DNA of 64,000 nucleotides from CAVUQH01 sp963774445 (GTDB lineage Bacteria; Myxococcota_A; Polyangia; Haliangiales; Haliangiaceae): contig CAVZFC010000019.1 of assembly GCA_963774445.1 (NCBI GenBank), forward strand, positions 62,001-126,000, read 5' to 3'. The translations under genes were made by a program, and so were the position numbers. This document shows positions 22,390-34,329 of the stretch, piece after piece. The notes below the pieces were generated by a model that was given only the letters and a program-made list of their open reading frames with translations, was not told the DNA's origin and did no database searches. Numbering within the stretch: position 1 is the first letter of the stretch; every line of letters begins with the position of its first letter.

Positions 22390-24076
22390 ATGTCCCAGCG
22401 CCTCGCCCGCACTCTATTCATCCTCGCCGTCGGCACCCTGCCGCTGGCGAGCTGCAACGCCCGCAAGACCGACCGGCCATCTGCTCCCGAGCGGGAAAAG
22501 ACCGTCGCCGGCACCGCCAGCTCGACGACCGAGGAGCTGCGCGCCGACGAGGCCGCCGCGCCCGCGCCGACCGGCACCGTCGCCCTCGGCGACAGCAAGA
22601 AAGCGGAACCGATGGCTCCCGCCGCGGCCCAGACCAAGGCCGGCGCCGCCATGCCGGTCGCCCCGCCGGTACCGCGGCCGACTCCCACTCCCGACCCGAC
22701 CGGCACCGAGGAGTACGAGAACTACGGCGTCAATCCAATGACCGACACCGCGGTCGACAACCTGTTCGACCTTCGCCATCGACGTCGACACCGCGTCGTA
22801 CGCCATCGCCCGGCGCAAGATCATGGCCGGCCAGCTGCCGCCGCCGGCGTCGGTGCGGGTCGAGGAGATGGTCAACTACTTCACCTACCACTACGCTCCG
22901 CCGACCGACGGCGCGCCGTTTGCCGTGCATATGGACGCGGCGCCGTCGCCGTTCCACCACGACCGCACGATCCTTCGCGTCGGCGTGCAAGCCAAGCAGT
23001 TGGCGCGCAGCGAGCGCAAGCCGGCCAACCTGGTCTTCCTGGTCGACGTCTCCGGCTCGATGGAGTCAACCGACAAGCTGCCGCTGGCCAAGCACGCCCT
23101 GCGCATCCTGGTCAACAACCTCAACGACGGCGACACGGTGTCGCTGGTCACCTACGCCGGCAACACCCGCGTCGTCCTCGAGCCGACTGGCCTGGATCAG
23201 AAGGGCCGCATCATGAGCGCCATCGAGGATCTCGACGCCGGCGGCTCGACCGCCATGTCCTCTGGGCTGGAGCTGGCCTACGACCTGGCCAGCCGCAACC
23301 TGCGCCCGGGAAGCTCGTCGCGCGTCATCGTCATGTCCGACGGCGACGCCAACGTCGGCAACACGACTCCCGATCGGATCCTCCAACAGATCGCGGGCAA
23401 GGTGAAGGAAGGCGTGACGCTGTCGACCATCGGCTTCGGCATGGGCAACTACAAGGACACCATGATGGAGCGCCTGGCCGACAAGGGGAACGGCAACTAC
23501 TACTACATCGACACGCTCAGCCAGGCCAAGCGCGTGTTCCAGGAGCAGCTCGGCGGCACCCTCGAGGTGGTCGCCAAGGACGTCAAGATCCAGGTCGAGC
23601 TCGACAAGAAGCTGGTCGAGAGCTACCGCCTGATCGGCTACGAGAACCGCGACATCGCCGACGCCGACTTCCGCAACGACCGGGTCGACGCCGGTGAGAT
23701 CGGCGCCGGCCACACGGTCACGGCGCTGTACGAGCTGAAGCTGGCGCCGCGCGACAAGAGCGCCGACCTGACGCTGGCGACCGTGCGCATCCGCGCCAAG
23801 ACGCCGCGCGGAACCAAGGCCAGCGAGAAGAGCTACGCCTTCGACCCGGCGTCGCTCTACGCCAGCTTCGACGCTGCGCCCAAAGACCTGCGCTTCGCCA
23901 CCGCGGTCATGGCCACCGCCGAGGTGTTGCGCGGCAGCCCGCACGCCAAAGAGTGGAAGCTGCCGCGGATCCGCGCCATCGCCGCCGCCGCCTCGGGCAA
24001 GGACGACCGCGACCGCCAGGAGTTCCTGACCCTGCTCGACAAGATCGCGCCGCTGGTCAAAGTCGCGGCGCGCTGA
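22390..24076 (+). pseudogene. YfbK-like von Willebrand factor A lipoprotein, frameshifted near 22765
   Basis: The N-terminal part has a lipoprotein signal (LPLASC, Cys21) and a low-complexity Ala/Pro linker. It ends in VNPMTDTAVDNL. The second frame supplies TFAIDVDTASYAIARRKIMAGQLPP, then a VWA domain whose MIDAS motif is FLVDVSGSM, with GGSTAMSSGL and VIVMSDGDAN. A C-terminal DUF3520-like region follows. Deleting one T from CTGTTCGACC (22765-22766) joins the frames as VDNLSTFAIDVDTASYA, the family sequence. The intact gene would encode about 560 residues, the usual size for YfbK. The frame break is either a real lesion or a sequencing error. A strong terminator follows at 24110. Confidence 0.88.
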
Positions 24077-24109
24077 TTCGCGCGGAGACCCTCCCTCCCT
24101 CCACGCAAA

Positions 24110-24162
24110 GGGCCCGCTGCCGGGGTGGCGCACAACATCCGGCAGCGGGCCCGACTTTTTTT
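24110..24162 (+). terminator. Rho-independent terminator of the VWA gene
   Basis: GGGCCCGCTGCCGG (24110-24123) pairs perfectly with CCGGCAGCGGGCCC (24139-24152). It is followed by GAC and seven Ts (24156-24162). The ATG at 24125 sits in its loop and is therefore an unlikely start for the next gene. Confidence 0.9.
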
Positions 24163-24199
24163 CACAAACCGGGGTGTGCGGTCTCTGTCTGTTAGCCCC

Positions 24200-24667
24200 G
24201 TGTCCACGACCGCCCCCCACGTCACCGCCCTCGCCCACGCCATCCGCTCGCTGCATCTGTCCCGCCCGGCGCGAGCAACGGCCCCGGCCCCGGCGCCGTT
24301 GCCCCCCGATCTGGCGGCGCTGGCCGACGCGCTGGCAACCGCCAGCGGCTACGTCTCCCTCGGGCAGTGGGAGCTCGAGCTCGGCACCGAGGCCGACGCC
24401 GAGGCCCTGCTCCGCCGCGCCCAGGCCCGGCCGGCCCCGCGAGACCAGCACCTGCTGGTCCTGGCGCGCAATCAGGGCGCGGCGACGCTCTTGGCCGGCT
24501 TTGCGGCCGGCGGCGGCGCCACCAGCATCTACTGCGTGGACCGCGAATACCGCGAGGTCGCCCGGATCGGCACGCTGGACGACTGGATCGGCCGGCTGCT
24601 CGAGGACGAGCGCGAGGCCGACATCGACATGGGCCTGATGCCGCGGGTCCGCGCCGCCCTGCGCTGA
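24200..24667 (+). CDS. Small acidic hypothetical protein (weakly SUKH/SMI1-like)
   Basis: From GTG 24200 the product has 155 residues. The alternative ATG at 24125 lies inside the preceding terminator and is less likely. The visible segments LVLARNQGAATLLAGFAAGGGATSIYCVDREYREVARIGTLDDWIGRLLEDE loosely resemble the core of SMI1/KNR4 (SUKH) proteins. Those act as immunity or housekeeping proteins, but the match is by eye and weak. It ends 34 bases before the large kinase gene on the same strand and may be cotranscribed with it. No signal peptide or membrane helix is seen. Confidence 0.55.
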   Translation: MSTTAPHVTALAHAIRSLHLSRPARATAPAPAPLPPDLAALADALATASGYVSLGQWELELGTEADAEALLRRAQARPAPRDQHLLVLARNQGAATLLAGFAAGGGATSIYCVDREYREVARIGTLDDWIGRLLEDEREADIDMGLMPRVRAALR

Positions 24668-24701
24668 CGGATCCGCCCCGCGGGCGGGGTACGATGCCGG
24701 G

Positions 24702-28319
<3,618 letters not shown>

Positions 28320-28651
28320 GCTCCGCACCCGCCCGACATTCCACGCGAATTCGTCCCTCCGCGGCGCGGATTTTGCTGCCGAACCGGAGCGCCAGGTGCG
28401 GATCTGGATCGACCGCCCAGACCGGGGTTGATCCGGATCGTCCCGCGCGATAGAGGAGAGAGGCGGCCCACTCGCGGCCGCCAGACGGAACCCACGTTGC
28501 CGAACCGCTAGCCAGATCTCGGTCATCCCTGCAGGCGCTCCGCCCACCACGGCGGCGGAGTCGCGAGATCTGGCGCGCGCGCAGTGGCACACCGAGGTCG
28601 GGCTTCCGACGGCACGGCTGCGTCCACGAGCCTGATCTCGTCCTGCGCGGC
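28320..28651. other. Intergenic region with a long inverted repeat
   Basis: No supported coding frame is found. GCCAGATCTCG (28511-28521) and CGAGATCTGGC (28564-28574) are exact reverse complements, and inside them GCTCCGCC/GGCGGAG can pair, giving a long stem. This structure sits about 100 bases upstream of the DUF1062 gene. It could be part of its leader or a small structured RNA. Confidence 0.5.
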
Positions 28652-28667
28652 GCCTCCGAAAGGAGGC
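28652..28667 (+). promoter_or_regulatory. Hairpin masking the Shine-Dalgarno of the DUF1062 gene
   Basis: GCCTCC (28652-28657) and GGAGGC (28662-28667) form a six-pair stem closed by a GAAA tetraloop (GNRA type). The right arm is the Shine-Dalgarno itself, in AAAGGAGG, five bases before the GTG at 28672. Translation would need this stem opened by ribosome binding, temperature or a ligand. Confidence 0.6.
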
Positions 28668-28671
28668 AGCC

Positions 28672-29211
28672 GTGGCCCGTTCTGTCTGGAAAGTCATCGC
28701 CCTACACACCCCACACGTCATTCGCCACTGCCCGCGCTGCGATACGCGGCAGGCCTTCCTCTCCAGTGACCGCTTCCGGGTCAACGCGCACAAACAGCGG
28801 CTGGACGTCTGGCTGATCTATCGCTGCCAGCTGTGCGAGCAGACGTGGAATCTCCCGGTCCACGAGCGCCTGAGTCCGACTGCGATCGGCGCCGTCGCCC
28901 TCGACCGCTACCACGCCAACGACCAGGCGGCCGCCTGGGAGGTCGCGTTCGACCGCTACCGCTTCGCCAGACTCAGCGTCGATGCCCGATTCGAAACCGA
29001 CTATCGGGTCGAGCGGCCTCAGGCGGGGGCCGCGATAATACGGTTGCAGCTGGTCCACCCGTGCCGGGTCCGGCTCGACCGCCTGCTCGCGTCGGAGCTG
29101 GGCGTTTCGCGGGCGGACGTGCGCGACCTGGCGGTCGCCGTCAGTCAGCGCAAGCTGCGCAAGCCGGTCAAAGATGGCCAGGAGGTCGCACTGCGGCTGT
29201 CCCCGATCTAG
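28672..29211 (+). CDS. DUF1062 family protein with zinc-ribbon N-terminus
   Basis: The 179-residue protein starts at GTG 28672 behind a near-perfect AAAGGAGG. Two CxxC pairs, HCPRCDTRQAF (about 19-29) and YRCQLCEQTWNLPVHER (about 51-67), form a likely zinc ribbon as in DUF1062. LIYRCQLCEQTWNLPVHER matches the conserved region of that family (by recall, not searched). The C-terminal part (LDRLLASELGVSRADVRDLA) resembles an S4-like RNA-binding helix pair. A role in RNA binding or translation control is possible but not shown. The stop overlaps the stop of the convergent sigma gene in CTAG. Confidence 0.8.
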   Translation: MARSVWKVIALHTPHVIRHCPRCDTRQAFLSSDRFRVNAHKQRLDVWLIYRCQLCEQTWNLPVHERLSPTAIGAVALDRYHANDQAAAWEVAFDRYRFARLSVDARFETDYRVERPQAGAAIIRLQLVHPCRVRLDRLLASELGVSRADVRDLAVAVSQRKLRKPVKDGQEVALRLSPI

Positions 29212-29807
29212 AGGAGGCCGTCGGCCTGGGCGAGCTCGCGGAGGCGGTCTTTGGCCAGCTGAAAGCGCTTGCGCACGCGGGCGGCTTCGCGACCGAGCGT
29301 GAGGTCGTCGGGAGGCGTCGTCTCGTCGCACAAGACCAGCGCGACCTCGCGCCACGACAGGCCCTTGTCGACGCGGAGGATGAGGATGGTCTGATCCTCG
29401 TCGGGGAGCTGCTCGCGCAGGGCGCGCATGCGGCTCTTGACCTCGGTCTTGCGGTAGACGGCGGTGGTGGTGCGGACGCGCTCGGCCAGCTCTGGCACGT
29501 GCGACAGCGGCACGCGGCGGTCGCGGCGATTGGCCGGTGCCTTGACGTAGCGGACGGCGGCGTGGCGGGCCAGGGTGTAGGCCCATGCGCGGACACTGGA
29601 GCGCCACTCGAAGCGCGGGATGCCCGCCAGCAGATCCTCGCAAAAAATCGAGAAGACCTCGTGCGCGTCGCTCTCGCTGCGAAGACGGCTCATGATGAAG
29701 CCCAACAGCTCTGGCCCGTAGCGCTCGACCACCAGCGCCGCGGCGACGGTGTGGTCGCCGGCGTCGCAGGTGGCGCGAATCCGGGGCTCGAGATCGACGG
29801 GGCTCAC
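29208..29807 (-). CDS. Sigma-70 family (ECF-like) RNA polymerase sigma factor
   Basis: The 199-residue product reads from GTG 29807. Region 2 is visible as RYGPELLGFIMSRLRSESDAHEVFSIFCEDLL and AYTLARHAAVRYVK. Region 4 has LPDEDQTILILRVDKGLSWREVALVLC and a terminal recognition-helix region. It lacks a long linker, so it belongs with short extracytoplasmic-type sigma factors. No anti-sigma gene adjoins; regulation by a kinase nearby is conceivable. It is divergent from the MprF-like gene, with 48 bases between starts. The stop is shared with the DUF1062 gene (CTAG at 29208-29211). Confidence 0.82.
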   Translation of the reverse strand: MSPVDLEPRIRATCDAGDHTVAAALVVERYGPELLGFIMSRLRSESDAHEVFSIFCEDLLAGIPRFEWRSSVRAWAYTLARHAAVRYVKAPANRRDRRVPLSHVPELAERVRTTTAVYRKTEVKSRMRALREQLPDEDQTILILRVDKGLSWREVALVLCDETTPPDDLTLGREAARVRKRFQLAKDRLRELAQADGLL

Positions 29808-29855
29808 GGCCTCTGATTACAGCACGCCCGGCGACTGGCCGTCTCGCGCACATCG

Positions 29856-31259
29856 GTGGGTCGCATCGACATGCGATGGCCGCTTGCGCTGGCCCCGGCC
29901 CCGTGCGAAACCGACTCCGTGCGCGCCAGCGGACGCGTGCTCGACCTCCTCCGGAAGCACGGGCACAACACCACCTCGTTCCAGATCCTGGAGCCCGGCC
30001 TCCATTACTGGTTCGACGACGACGCCTGTGTGGCCTACGCCGACACCGGCGGCGCGTGGGTGGTGGCCGGCGCCCCGGTCGCCGCTCGCGAGCGCGAGGT
30101 CGAGGTGATGACCCGCTTCGCCGAGGCCGCCCGCGCCGCCGGCAAGCGGGTGCGTTTCTTCGGGCTGGAAGACGACGTCTCGACCCAGTCGGCGTTCGCC
30201 TGCCTGCACGTGGGCGAGCAGCCGGTGTGGGATCCACAGGAGTGGGGCGACGCCCTGCGGCGCAAGCGCAGCCTGCGCGAGCAGCTGCGCCGGTCGCGGG
30301 CCAAAGGGGTGTCGGTGCGGCTGGTTGGCGCCAACGAGCTGGCCGACGGCCACCCGACCCGCGCGAAGATCGATCACATGATCGCGCACTGGATGAACTC
30401 GCGCGCGATGGCGCCGATGGGCTTCGTCGTCCACCTGGATCCGTACGGCCTGCCGGAAGAGCGCCGCTTCTTCATCGCCGAGCGCGGCGGCCTGGTCGTC
30501 GGCGTGCTCATCGCGGTGCCGATCTACGCCCGCGACGGCTGGTTCTTCGAGGACGTCCTGCGCGACCCGTCGGCGCCCAACGGCACCATCGAGCTGCTGT
30601 TCGACCACGCCATGCGCCAGCTCGCCGACGAGGGCTCGCGCCACGTGACCTTCGGCCTGGCGCCGCTGGCTGGCACCACCCACCGGTGGATGCGCCGGAT
30701 CCGCGACCACACCCGCTGGCTGTACGACTTCGAGGGACTGCGTTCGTTCAAGGCCAAGCTGCAGCCGCACAGCTGGCACCCGGTCTACCTGGCCTACCCG
30801 GCGCGCGAGCGCGGCATGCGCGCAGTGATCGACACCCTCGAAGCGTTCGCCCGCGGCAGCTTCTTCCGTTTCGGCTGGCGCACGCTGGTTCACCGGGCCG
30901 CGCTGGTCACCCGCTGGCTGGCGCTGCTCTTGGTGCCGTGGATCGCGATCATGGCGCTGGCGCCTACGCGCCCGTGGTTTCCGTCGCGCCTCACGCAGAT
31001 CGGCTGGGTCACCTATGACCTGCTGCTGTTCGTCATGCTGCAGATGCTGGCCAGCCGTTGGTCGCGGCGGCTGGCACAAGGGCTGGCCGCCGCGGCGCTG
31101 TTCGACTTCACCCTCGGCTCGGTCCAGCTGCTCGCGCACAACGTCCTGCACCTGGCCGGCACTGCCGCCTGGCTGATCGCAGGCGCTGCAGTGGCGGCCC
31201 CGCTGGGGGTCGCCGCGTTCCTCTGGTCTGCCCGCAACCGCGCCGACATGTACAAGTGA
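29856..31259 (+). CDS. DUF2156/MprF C-terminal-like acyltransferase-domain membrane protein
   Basis: The product has 467 residues from GTG 29856, or 462 from ATG 29871. Residues about 30-330 form a GNAT-like fold of the phosphatidylglycerol lysyltransferase C-terminal (DUF2156) type. Visible family segments are HNTTSFQILEPGLHYWF, AYADTGGAWVVAGAPVA, RFFIAERGGLVVG, GWFFEDVLRDPSAPNGTIELLFDHAM and FGLAPLAG. Four hydrophobic helices follow at the C-terminus (about 350-460). In MprF this domain transfers an aminoacyl group to lipid, but here the membrane part is C-terminal and small. A lipid-aminoacylation role is therefore an inference. Confidence 0.8.
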   Translation: MGRIDMRWPLALAPAPCETDSVRASGRVLDLLRKHGHNTTSFQILEPGLHYWFDDDACVAYADTGGAWVVAGAPVAAREREVEVMTRFAEAARAAGKRVRFFGLEDDVSTQSAFACLHVGEQPVWDPQEWGDALRRKRSLREQLRRSRAKGVSVRLVGANELADGHPTRAKIDHMIAHWMNSRAMAPMGFVVHLDPYGLPEERRFFIAERGGLVVGVLIAVPIYARDGWFFEDVLRDPSAPNGTIELLFDHAMRQLADEGSRHVTFGLAPLAGTTHRWMRRIRDHTRWLYDFEGLRSFKAKLQPHSWHPVYLAYPARERGMRAVIDTLEAFARGSFFRFGWRTLVHRAALVTRWLALLLVPWIAIMALAPTRPWFPSRLTQIGWVTYDLLLFVMLQMLASRWSRRLAQGLAAAALFDFTLGSVQLLAHNVLHLAGTAAWLIAGAAVAAPLGVAAFLWSARNRADMYK

Positions 31260-31310
31260 TTCCAGGCCCCTGGGCGTGGTCCGACCATTTCCGTTGACAA
31301 CCCCCACGGT

Positions 31311-32351
31311 GTGGCGCGATACCGCTTCTGCGTGACGAAACCGGGGGTCAGGGTCATATTGGCCGCGCTCGTGCTGCCCGCCTGCATCGGCGATGTCGGC
31401 GATGTCGGCGGCGGCGGCGACTCTGGCCCGGCCTCCCTCGAGCTGGTCTCCCCCGCGCCCGGCGCCGAGCTGACCCGCGACACTCGCGGCACCCTGGGCG
31501 AGCTGGTCGCCCCGGTCGCCCTGACCGCCCGCGCCGGCGGGCCGATCGTGCGGGTCAACTTCGTCGCCGACGACGCCCTCGCCCTGGGCGAGGCGATGCG
31601 CCCGGTCGGCTCGGGCGACCTGGCCCTGGACAGTGACCTCGACCTCCTCGGCCCACACACGATCACCGCCATCGGCTACGACGCCGACGGCGCCGAGCTG
31701 GCGCGCGCCGACGTCGACATCACCGTGATCGAGCCCGACGTCGCCGACTGCTACGGCTGGCTCGATCTCTACGGCCTCGACTACACCCGCGGCCCAAACA
31801 ACCAGGGCGTGTCCCAGCCGGTCACCGTCACCGTACCGATCAACGGCATGTCGTTCCGCTACTCGTCCAACGACACGCCGCGCGAGAAGTTCTTCATGGA
31901 CTGCACGCTGGCCCGGTCACTGGCCCGGGCCGCGCCGATGCTGCGCAAGCGCGACGTCATCCAGGTCGTCAACATCGGCGTCTACAACTACCGCTGCATC
32001 GGCAGCACAGGCACCCCGCCCGACTGCCCCAACGGAATCTCTCAGCACGCCTACGCCAAGGCGATCGACCTCGCCGGCTTCCTCACCGGCGACGGCACCT
32101 TCTATTCCGTGCTCGACGACTGGGTCATCGATCCATCGACCGAAAAGACCTGCGAGGCCGGCACCGAGAACGACAAGGACGCGTTCCTCCACCAGACCAT
32201 CTGCGAGCTCAAGCACGCCGCAGTGTGGAACATCGTCCTCACGCCCAACTACAACGCCGACCACCGCAACCACTTCCACGTCAACCTGACCGACGGCTCC
32301 GACTTCATCCGCGACGGCGACGACGTCAACATCGGCCCCGACCTGCACTGA
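31311..32351 (+). CDS. Extensin-like C-terminal domain (peptidase M15-like) lipoprotein
   Basis: The 346-residue product has a lipoprotein signal ending VLPAC (Cys25 from the GTG at 31311). Residues 38-140 look like an Ig-like domain. The C-terminal half matches extensin-like_C proteins: ISQHAYAKAIDLAGF and HRNHFHVNLTDG carry the His/Asp/His set that binds zinc in the related D-Ala-D-Ala peptidases (VanY/M15 fold). Cys residues at CTLAR, YRC, DCPNG and ICELK are spaced for disulfides. A peptidoglycan-related hydrolase at the outer membrane is the best inference. A tRNA-Gly fragment begins a few bases after the stop. Confidence 0.82.
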   Translation: MARYRFCVTKPGVRVILAALVLPACIGDVGDVGGGGDSGPASLELVSPAPGAELTRDTRGTLGELVAPVALTARAGGPIVRVNFVADDALALGEAMRPVGSGDLALDSDLDLLGPHTITAIGYDADGAELARADVDITVIEPDVADCYGWLDLYGLDYTRGPNNQGVSQPVTVTVPINGMSFRYSSNDTPREKFFMDCTLARSLARAAPMLRKRDVIQVVNIGVYNYRCIGSTGTPPDCPNGISQHAYAKAIDLAGFLTGDGTFYSVLDDWVIDPSTEKTCEAGTENDKDAFLHQTICELKHAAVWNIVLTPNYNADHRNHFHVNLTDGSDFIRDGDDVNIGPDLH

Positions 32352-32356
32352 CCTGG

Positions 32357-32409
32357 CTGTCAGCTTCCCAAGCTGAACGTCGTGGGTTCGAGTCCCTTAT
32401 CCCGCTCCA
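32357..32409 (+). repeat. 3' fragment of a tRNA-Gly(CCC) gene (att-like scar)
   Basis: The anticodon arm TCAGC-TTCCCAA-GCTGA (32360-32376, anticodon CCC), a T-arm GTGGGTTCGAGTCCCTT with one mismatch, an acceptor 3' strand ATCCCGC, and an encoded TCCA ending at 32409 are present. The 5' acceptor strand and D-arm are absent; upstream is the end of the lipoprotein gene. Integrases commonly use tRNA 3' ends, so this is probably an attachment-site relic of an element that inserted in or left this region. Confidence 0.75.
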
Positions 32410-32598
32410 GCGAAGACGGCCGGTCGAGACAGGTGCTCACCGGCCGCCGGCCGTTTCGGGCGACGTTTGGGGCAAGTCTCACTCGACCACGCTGGCCGGC
32501 CTAGCGAACGCGCGGCTGGTAGCCTTTGTCACTCCTCTGGTTGCGAGCCCATCCGCCGCCAGGACTTCGGGAGCGGGTCTCAGCATTGTTGTCGTTTT

Positions 32599-32943
32599 CT
32601 AGTGGCTCTGATGGTGCTGGGAGTTGTACTCGGTCACCATTTCCAGGACGCCTCCGTCGCAGATACCGTCACCGTTCAGGTCGGTCCCGCCCGTCTCGAA
32701 ATAGGCCGAACCGTCACATTCCATGTCGCCTGCGTAGACGGTCTCGACCCCGGTCGTCGGGTCCCAGCTGTCCGAGGAGTTCAAGTGATACGAGCTGCAG
32801 TCCAGGCAACCGTTCGGTTGTAGCTCGGGCGCCTTCGGAATTTTTGGATCGGGCGGGTGGATGGGCGGTGGAGGCCGCGTCCCGGTACCGCACAAGACGT
32901 TCTTGACCTGCTCAGCCTCCCAAAGACTTGGTGGTCCAGGCAT
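32599..32943 (-). CDS. Small Pro/Asp-rich hypothetical protein
   Basis: This 114-residue protein begins at an ATG that directly follows the stop of the tiny upstream gene (TAA-ATG), so the two are coupled. It has a Pro-rich stretch (RPPPPIHPPDPKIP), a CLDCSSYHLNSSDSW segment and one calcium-loop-like DLNGDGICDGG. It ends in HHQSH. No signal peptide is visible. It resembles nothing recognised. Small size, coupling to a charged 45-residue protein and a position next to a tRNA fragment make a peptide-product or accessory role possible. The local base composition is less GC-rich than the surroundings. Confidence 0.5.
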   Translation of the reverse strand: MPGPPSLWEAEQVKNVLCGTGTRPPPPIHPPDPKIPKAPELQPNGCLDCSSYHLNSSDSWDPTTGVETVYAGDMECDGSAYFETGGTDLNGDGICDGGVLEMVTEYNSQHHQSH

Positions 32944-33081
32944 TTACTCGTCCCCGGACGAGACGACAACCGAGCTAGGCGACTCTACGACAATCTTCTT
33001 CTCGATGTCGGGATCCTCGAGCTCCTTGCTGAGCAGCCGGGCGGCCTTGCGCAGATTCTCGAGCTCCATCGCTCGAGACAT
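32944..33081 (-). CDS. 45-residue charged small protein
   Basis: This frame is too short for most gene callers. It starts at ATG 33081 and contains a helical charged N-terminal half (MELENLRKAARLLSKELEDPD) and a Ser/Val-rich tail (VVESPSSVVVSSGDE). Its stop is immediately followed by the ATG of the 114-residue gene. A leader-like helix plus a Ser-rich tail recalls RiPP precursors or a small regulatory subunit, but no modifying enzyme is nearby. It lies 102 bases after the stop of the kinase gene on the same strand and may belong to that operon. The assignment as a gene rests on the coupling. Confidence 0.4.
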   Translation of the reverse strand: MSRAMELENLRKAARLLSKELEDPDIEKKIVVESPSSVVVSSGDE

Positions 33082-33183
33082 CGTCGGTCCGCCAATCTTT
33101 CATTGTACGCCTGGGCGGAAAGCGGCAAAAGAGCGTCACAGGTCCTACATTGGCGCCTGCCTCGCCGCACAGCTCGGTGGCGA

Positions 33184-34329
33184 TCACGTCCACTTGCCGA
33201 CCACGAACCCCGCTACCGCGGCCAGAACGATGAGCGCGATCACCAGGGCCCATCTGCGCGGCCGCGGTGGCGGCAGCGCAATTCCGGCGGTGAGAGCGGC
33301 GCCGAGCTCGGCGGCCGAGGCGTAGCGGTCGTTGGGATCGCGGGCCAGCGCGCGCAGGCACGCAGCATCCACCGCGGGCGGGATCGGCGCGCCGTTCGCG
33401 ACCGCGCTGGGCGGCTCGATGGTGGTACCGCAGATCACCTGCTCGAGTCGGGACGGTGGCACTCCACGGGTCGAATACGGCGGCGCGCCCGCGACCAGCT
33501 GATAGGCCAGCACGCCCAGCGCGTAGACGTCGGTCGCGGTGGTGATCGGCTCGCCGCGGACCTGCTCGGGGGCGGCGTACTGCGCGGTGAGCACGCGCTG
33601 GCGCGGATCGGTGATGGCCACGGCGACGCCCTCCTCCGGATCGACCAGCCGGGCGATGCCGAAGTCGAGCAGCTTGACCACGCCGGCGTCGGTCACCAGG
33701 ATGTTGTCCGGCTTGAGGTCGCGGTGGATCACCAGCGACCGGTGGGCGTAGTGGACGGCGTCGCAGACGTCGGCCATCAGTCGCAAGCGCTCGGCCAGCG
33801 GCGCCCTGCGCGCGTCGCAGTGCGCGGCGATCGGCTGGCCGTCGACGTACTCCATGACGAAGTACGGGCGGCCGTCGGCGGTCGCCCCGCCGTCGAACAA
33901 GCGCGCGATGTTCGGGTGAGAAAGCCGCGCCAGGATCTGCCGCTCGCGAGTGAACCGCTGCACCACCTGGCCCGAGCCGGCGCCGGCGCGGATCAGCTTG
34001 ACCGCCACCTGCTGCTCGAACCCGCCCTCCGCGCGGTGAGCCAGGTAGACCTCGCCCATGCCGCCGGCGCCGATGGGGCGGTCGATGACGAACGCGCCGA
34101 CCCGCTCGGGGGCGGCCGCCGCCGGCGGTGCCAGGCCGAGGGCGCGGTCGGCGGTGGTGTCGAGCGCGGTCGACGTGGCGCCGTCGGCGCGGAGCAGCGA
34201 CTCGACCTCGTGGCGCAGCGCCGCGTCGTCGCCGCACGCGCCGTGGACGAACGACGCGCGCTGCTCTGGCGCCCGCTCGAGGGCGGCGTCGAACAGCGCC
34301 TGCACCTCGCGCCAGCGCTCGGGCGTCAC
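33184..34329 (-). CDS. Membrane Ser/Thr protein kinase coupled to a sigma factor
   Basis: This 381-residue kinase starts at GTG 34329. An N-terminal helical part (ERWREVQALFDAALERAPEQRASFV) typical of sigma-linked kinases precedes the catalytic domain. The domain has GAGGMGEVYLAH, AVKLIRAG, HRDLKPDNILV, LLDFGIAR and a QYAAPEQV activation end. A single helix (WALVIALIVLAAVAGFVVG) ends the protein, so the kinase faces the cytoplasm and is tail-anchored with almost no outer domain. The start overlaps the stop of the sigma gene (GTGA). Such pairs usually act together, the kinase or its partner controlling the sigma factor. Confidence 0.88.
   Translation of the reverse strand: MTPERWREVQALFDAALERAPEQRASFVHGACGDDAALRHEVESLLRADGATSTALDTTADRALGLAPPAAAAPERVGAFVIDRPIGAGGMGEVYLAHRAEGGFEQQVAVKLIRAGAGSGQVVQRFTRERQILARLSHPNIARLFDGGATADGRPYFVMEYVDGQPIAAHCDARRAPLAERLRLMADVCDAVHYAHRSLVIHRDLKPDNILVTDAGVVKLLDFGIARLVDPEEGVAVAITDPRQRVLTAQYAAPEQVRGEPITTATDVYALGVLAYQLVAGAPPYSTRGVPPSRLEQVICGTTIEPPSAVANGAPIPPAVDAACLRALARDPNDRYASAAELGAALTAGIALPPPRPRRWALVIALIVLAAVAGFVVGKWT

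Noticed and set aside
24125..24199. Upstream ATG for the small SUKH-like protein
   Set aside because: It lies in the loop of a strong terminator and has no ribosome-binding site; GTG 24200 is preferred.
33730..34237. Long minus-strand frame (to 32975) over the sigma-linked kinase in another frame
   Set aside because: Arg/Gly/Pro-rich shadow of the kinase; no domain is visible.
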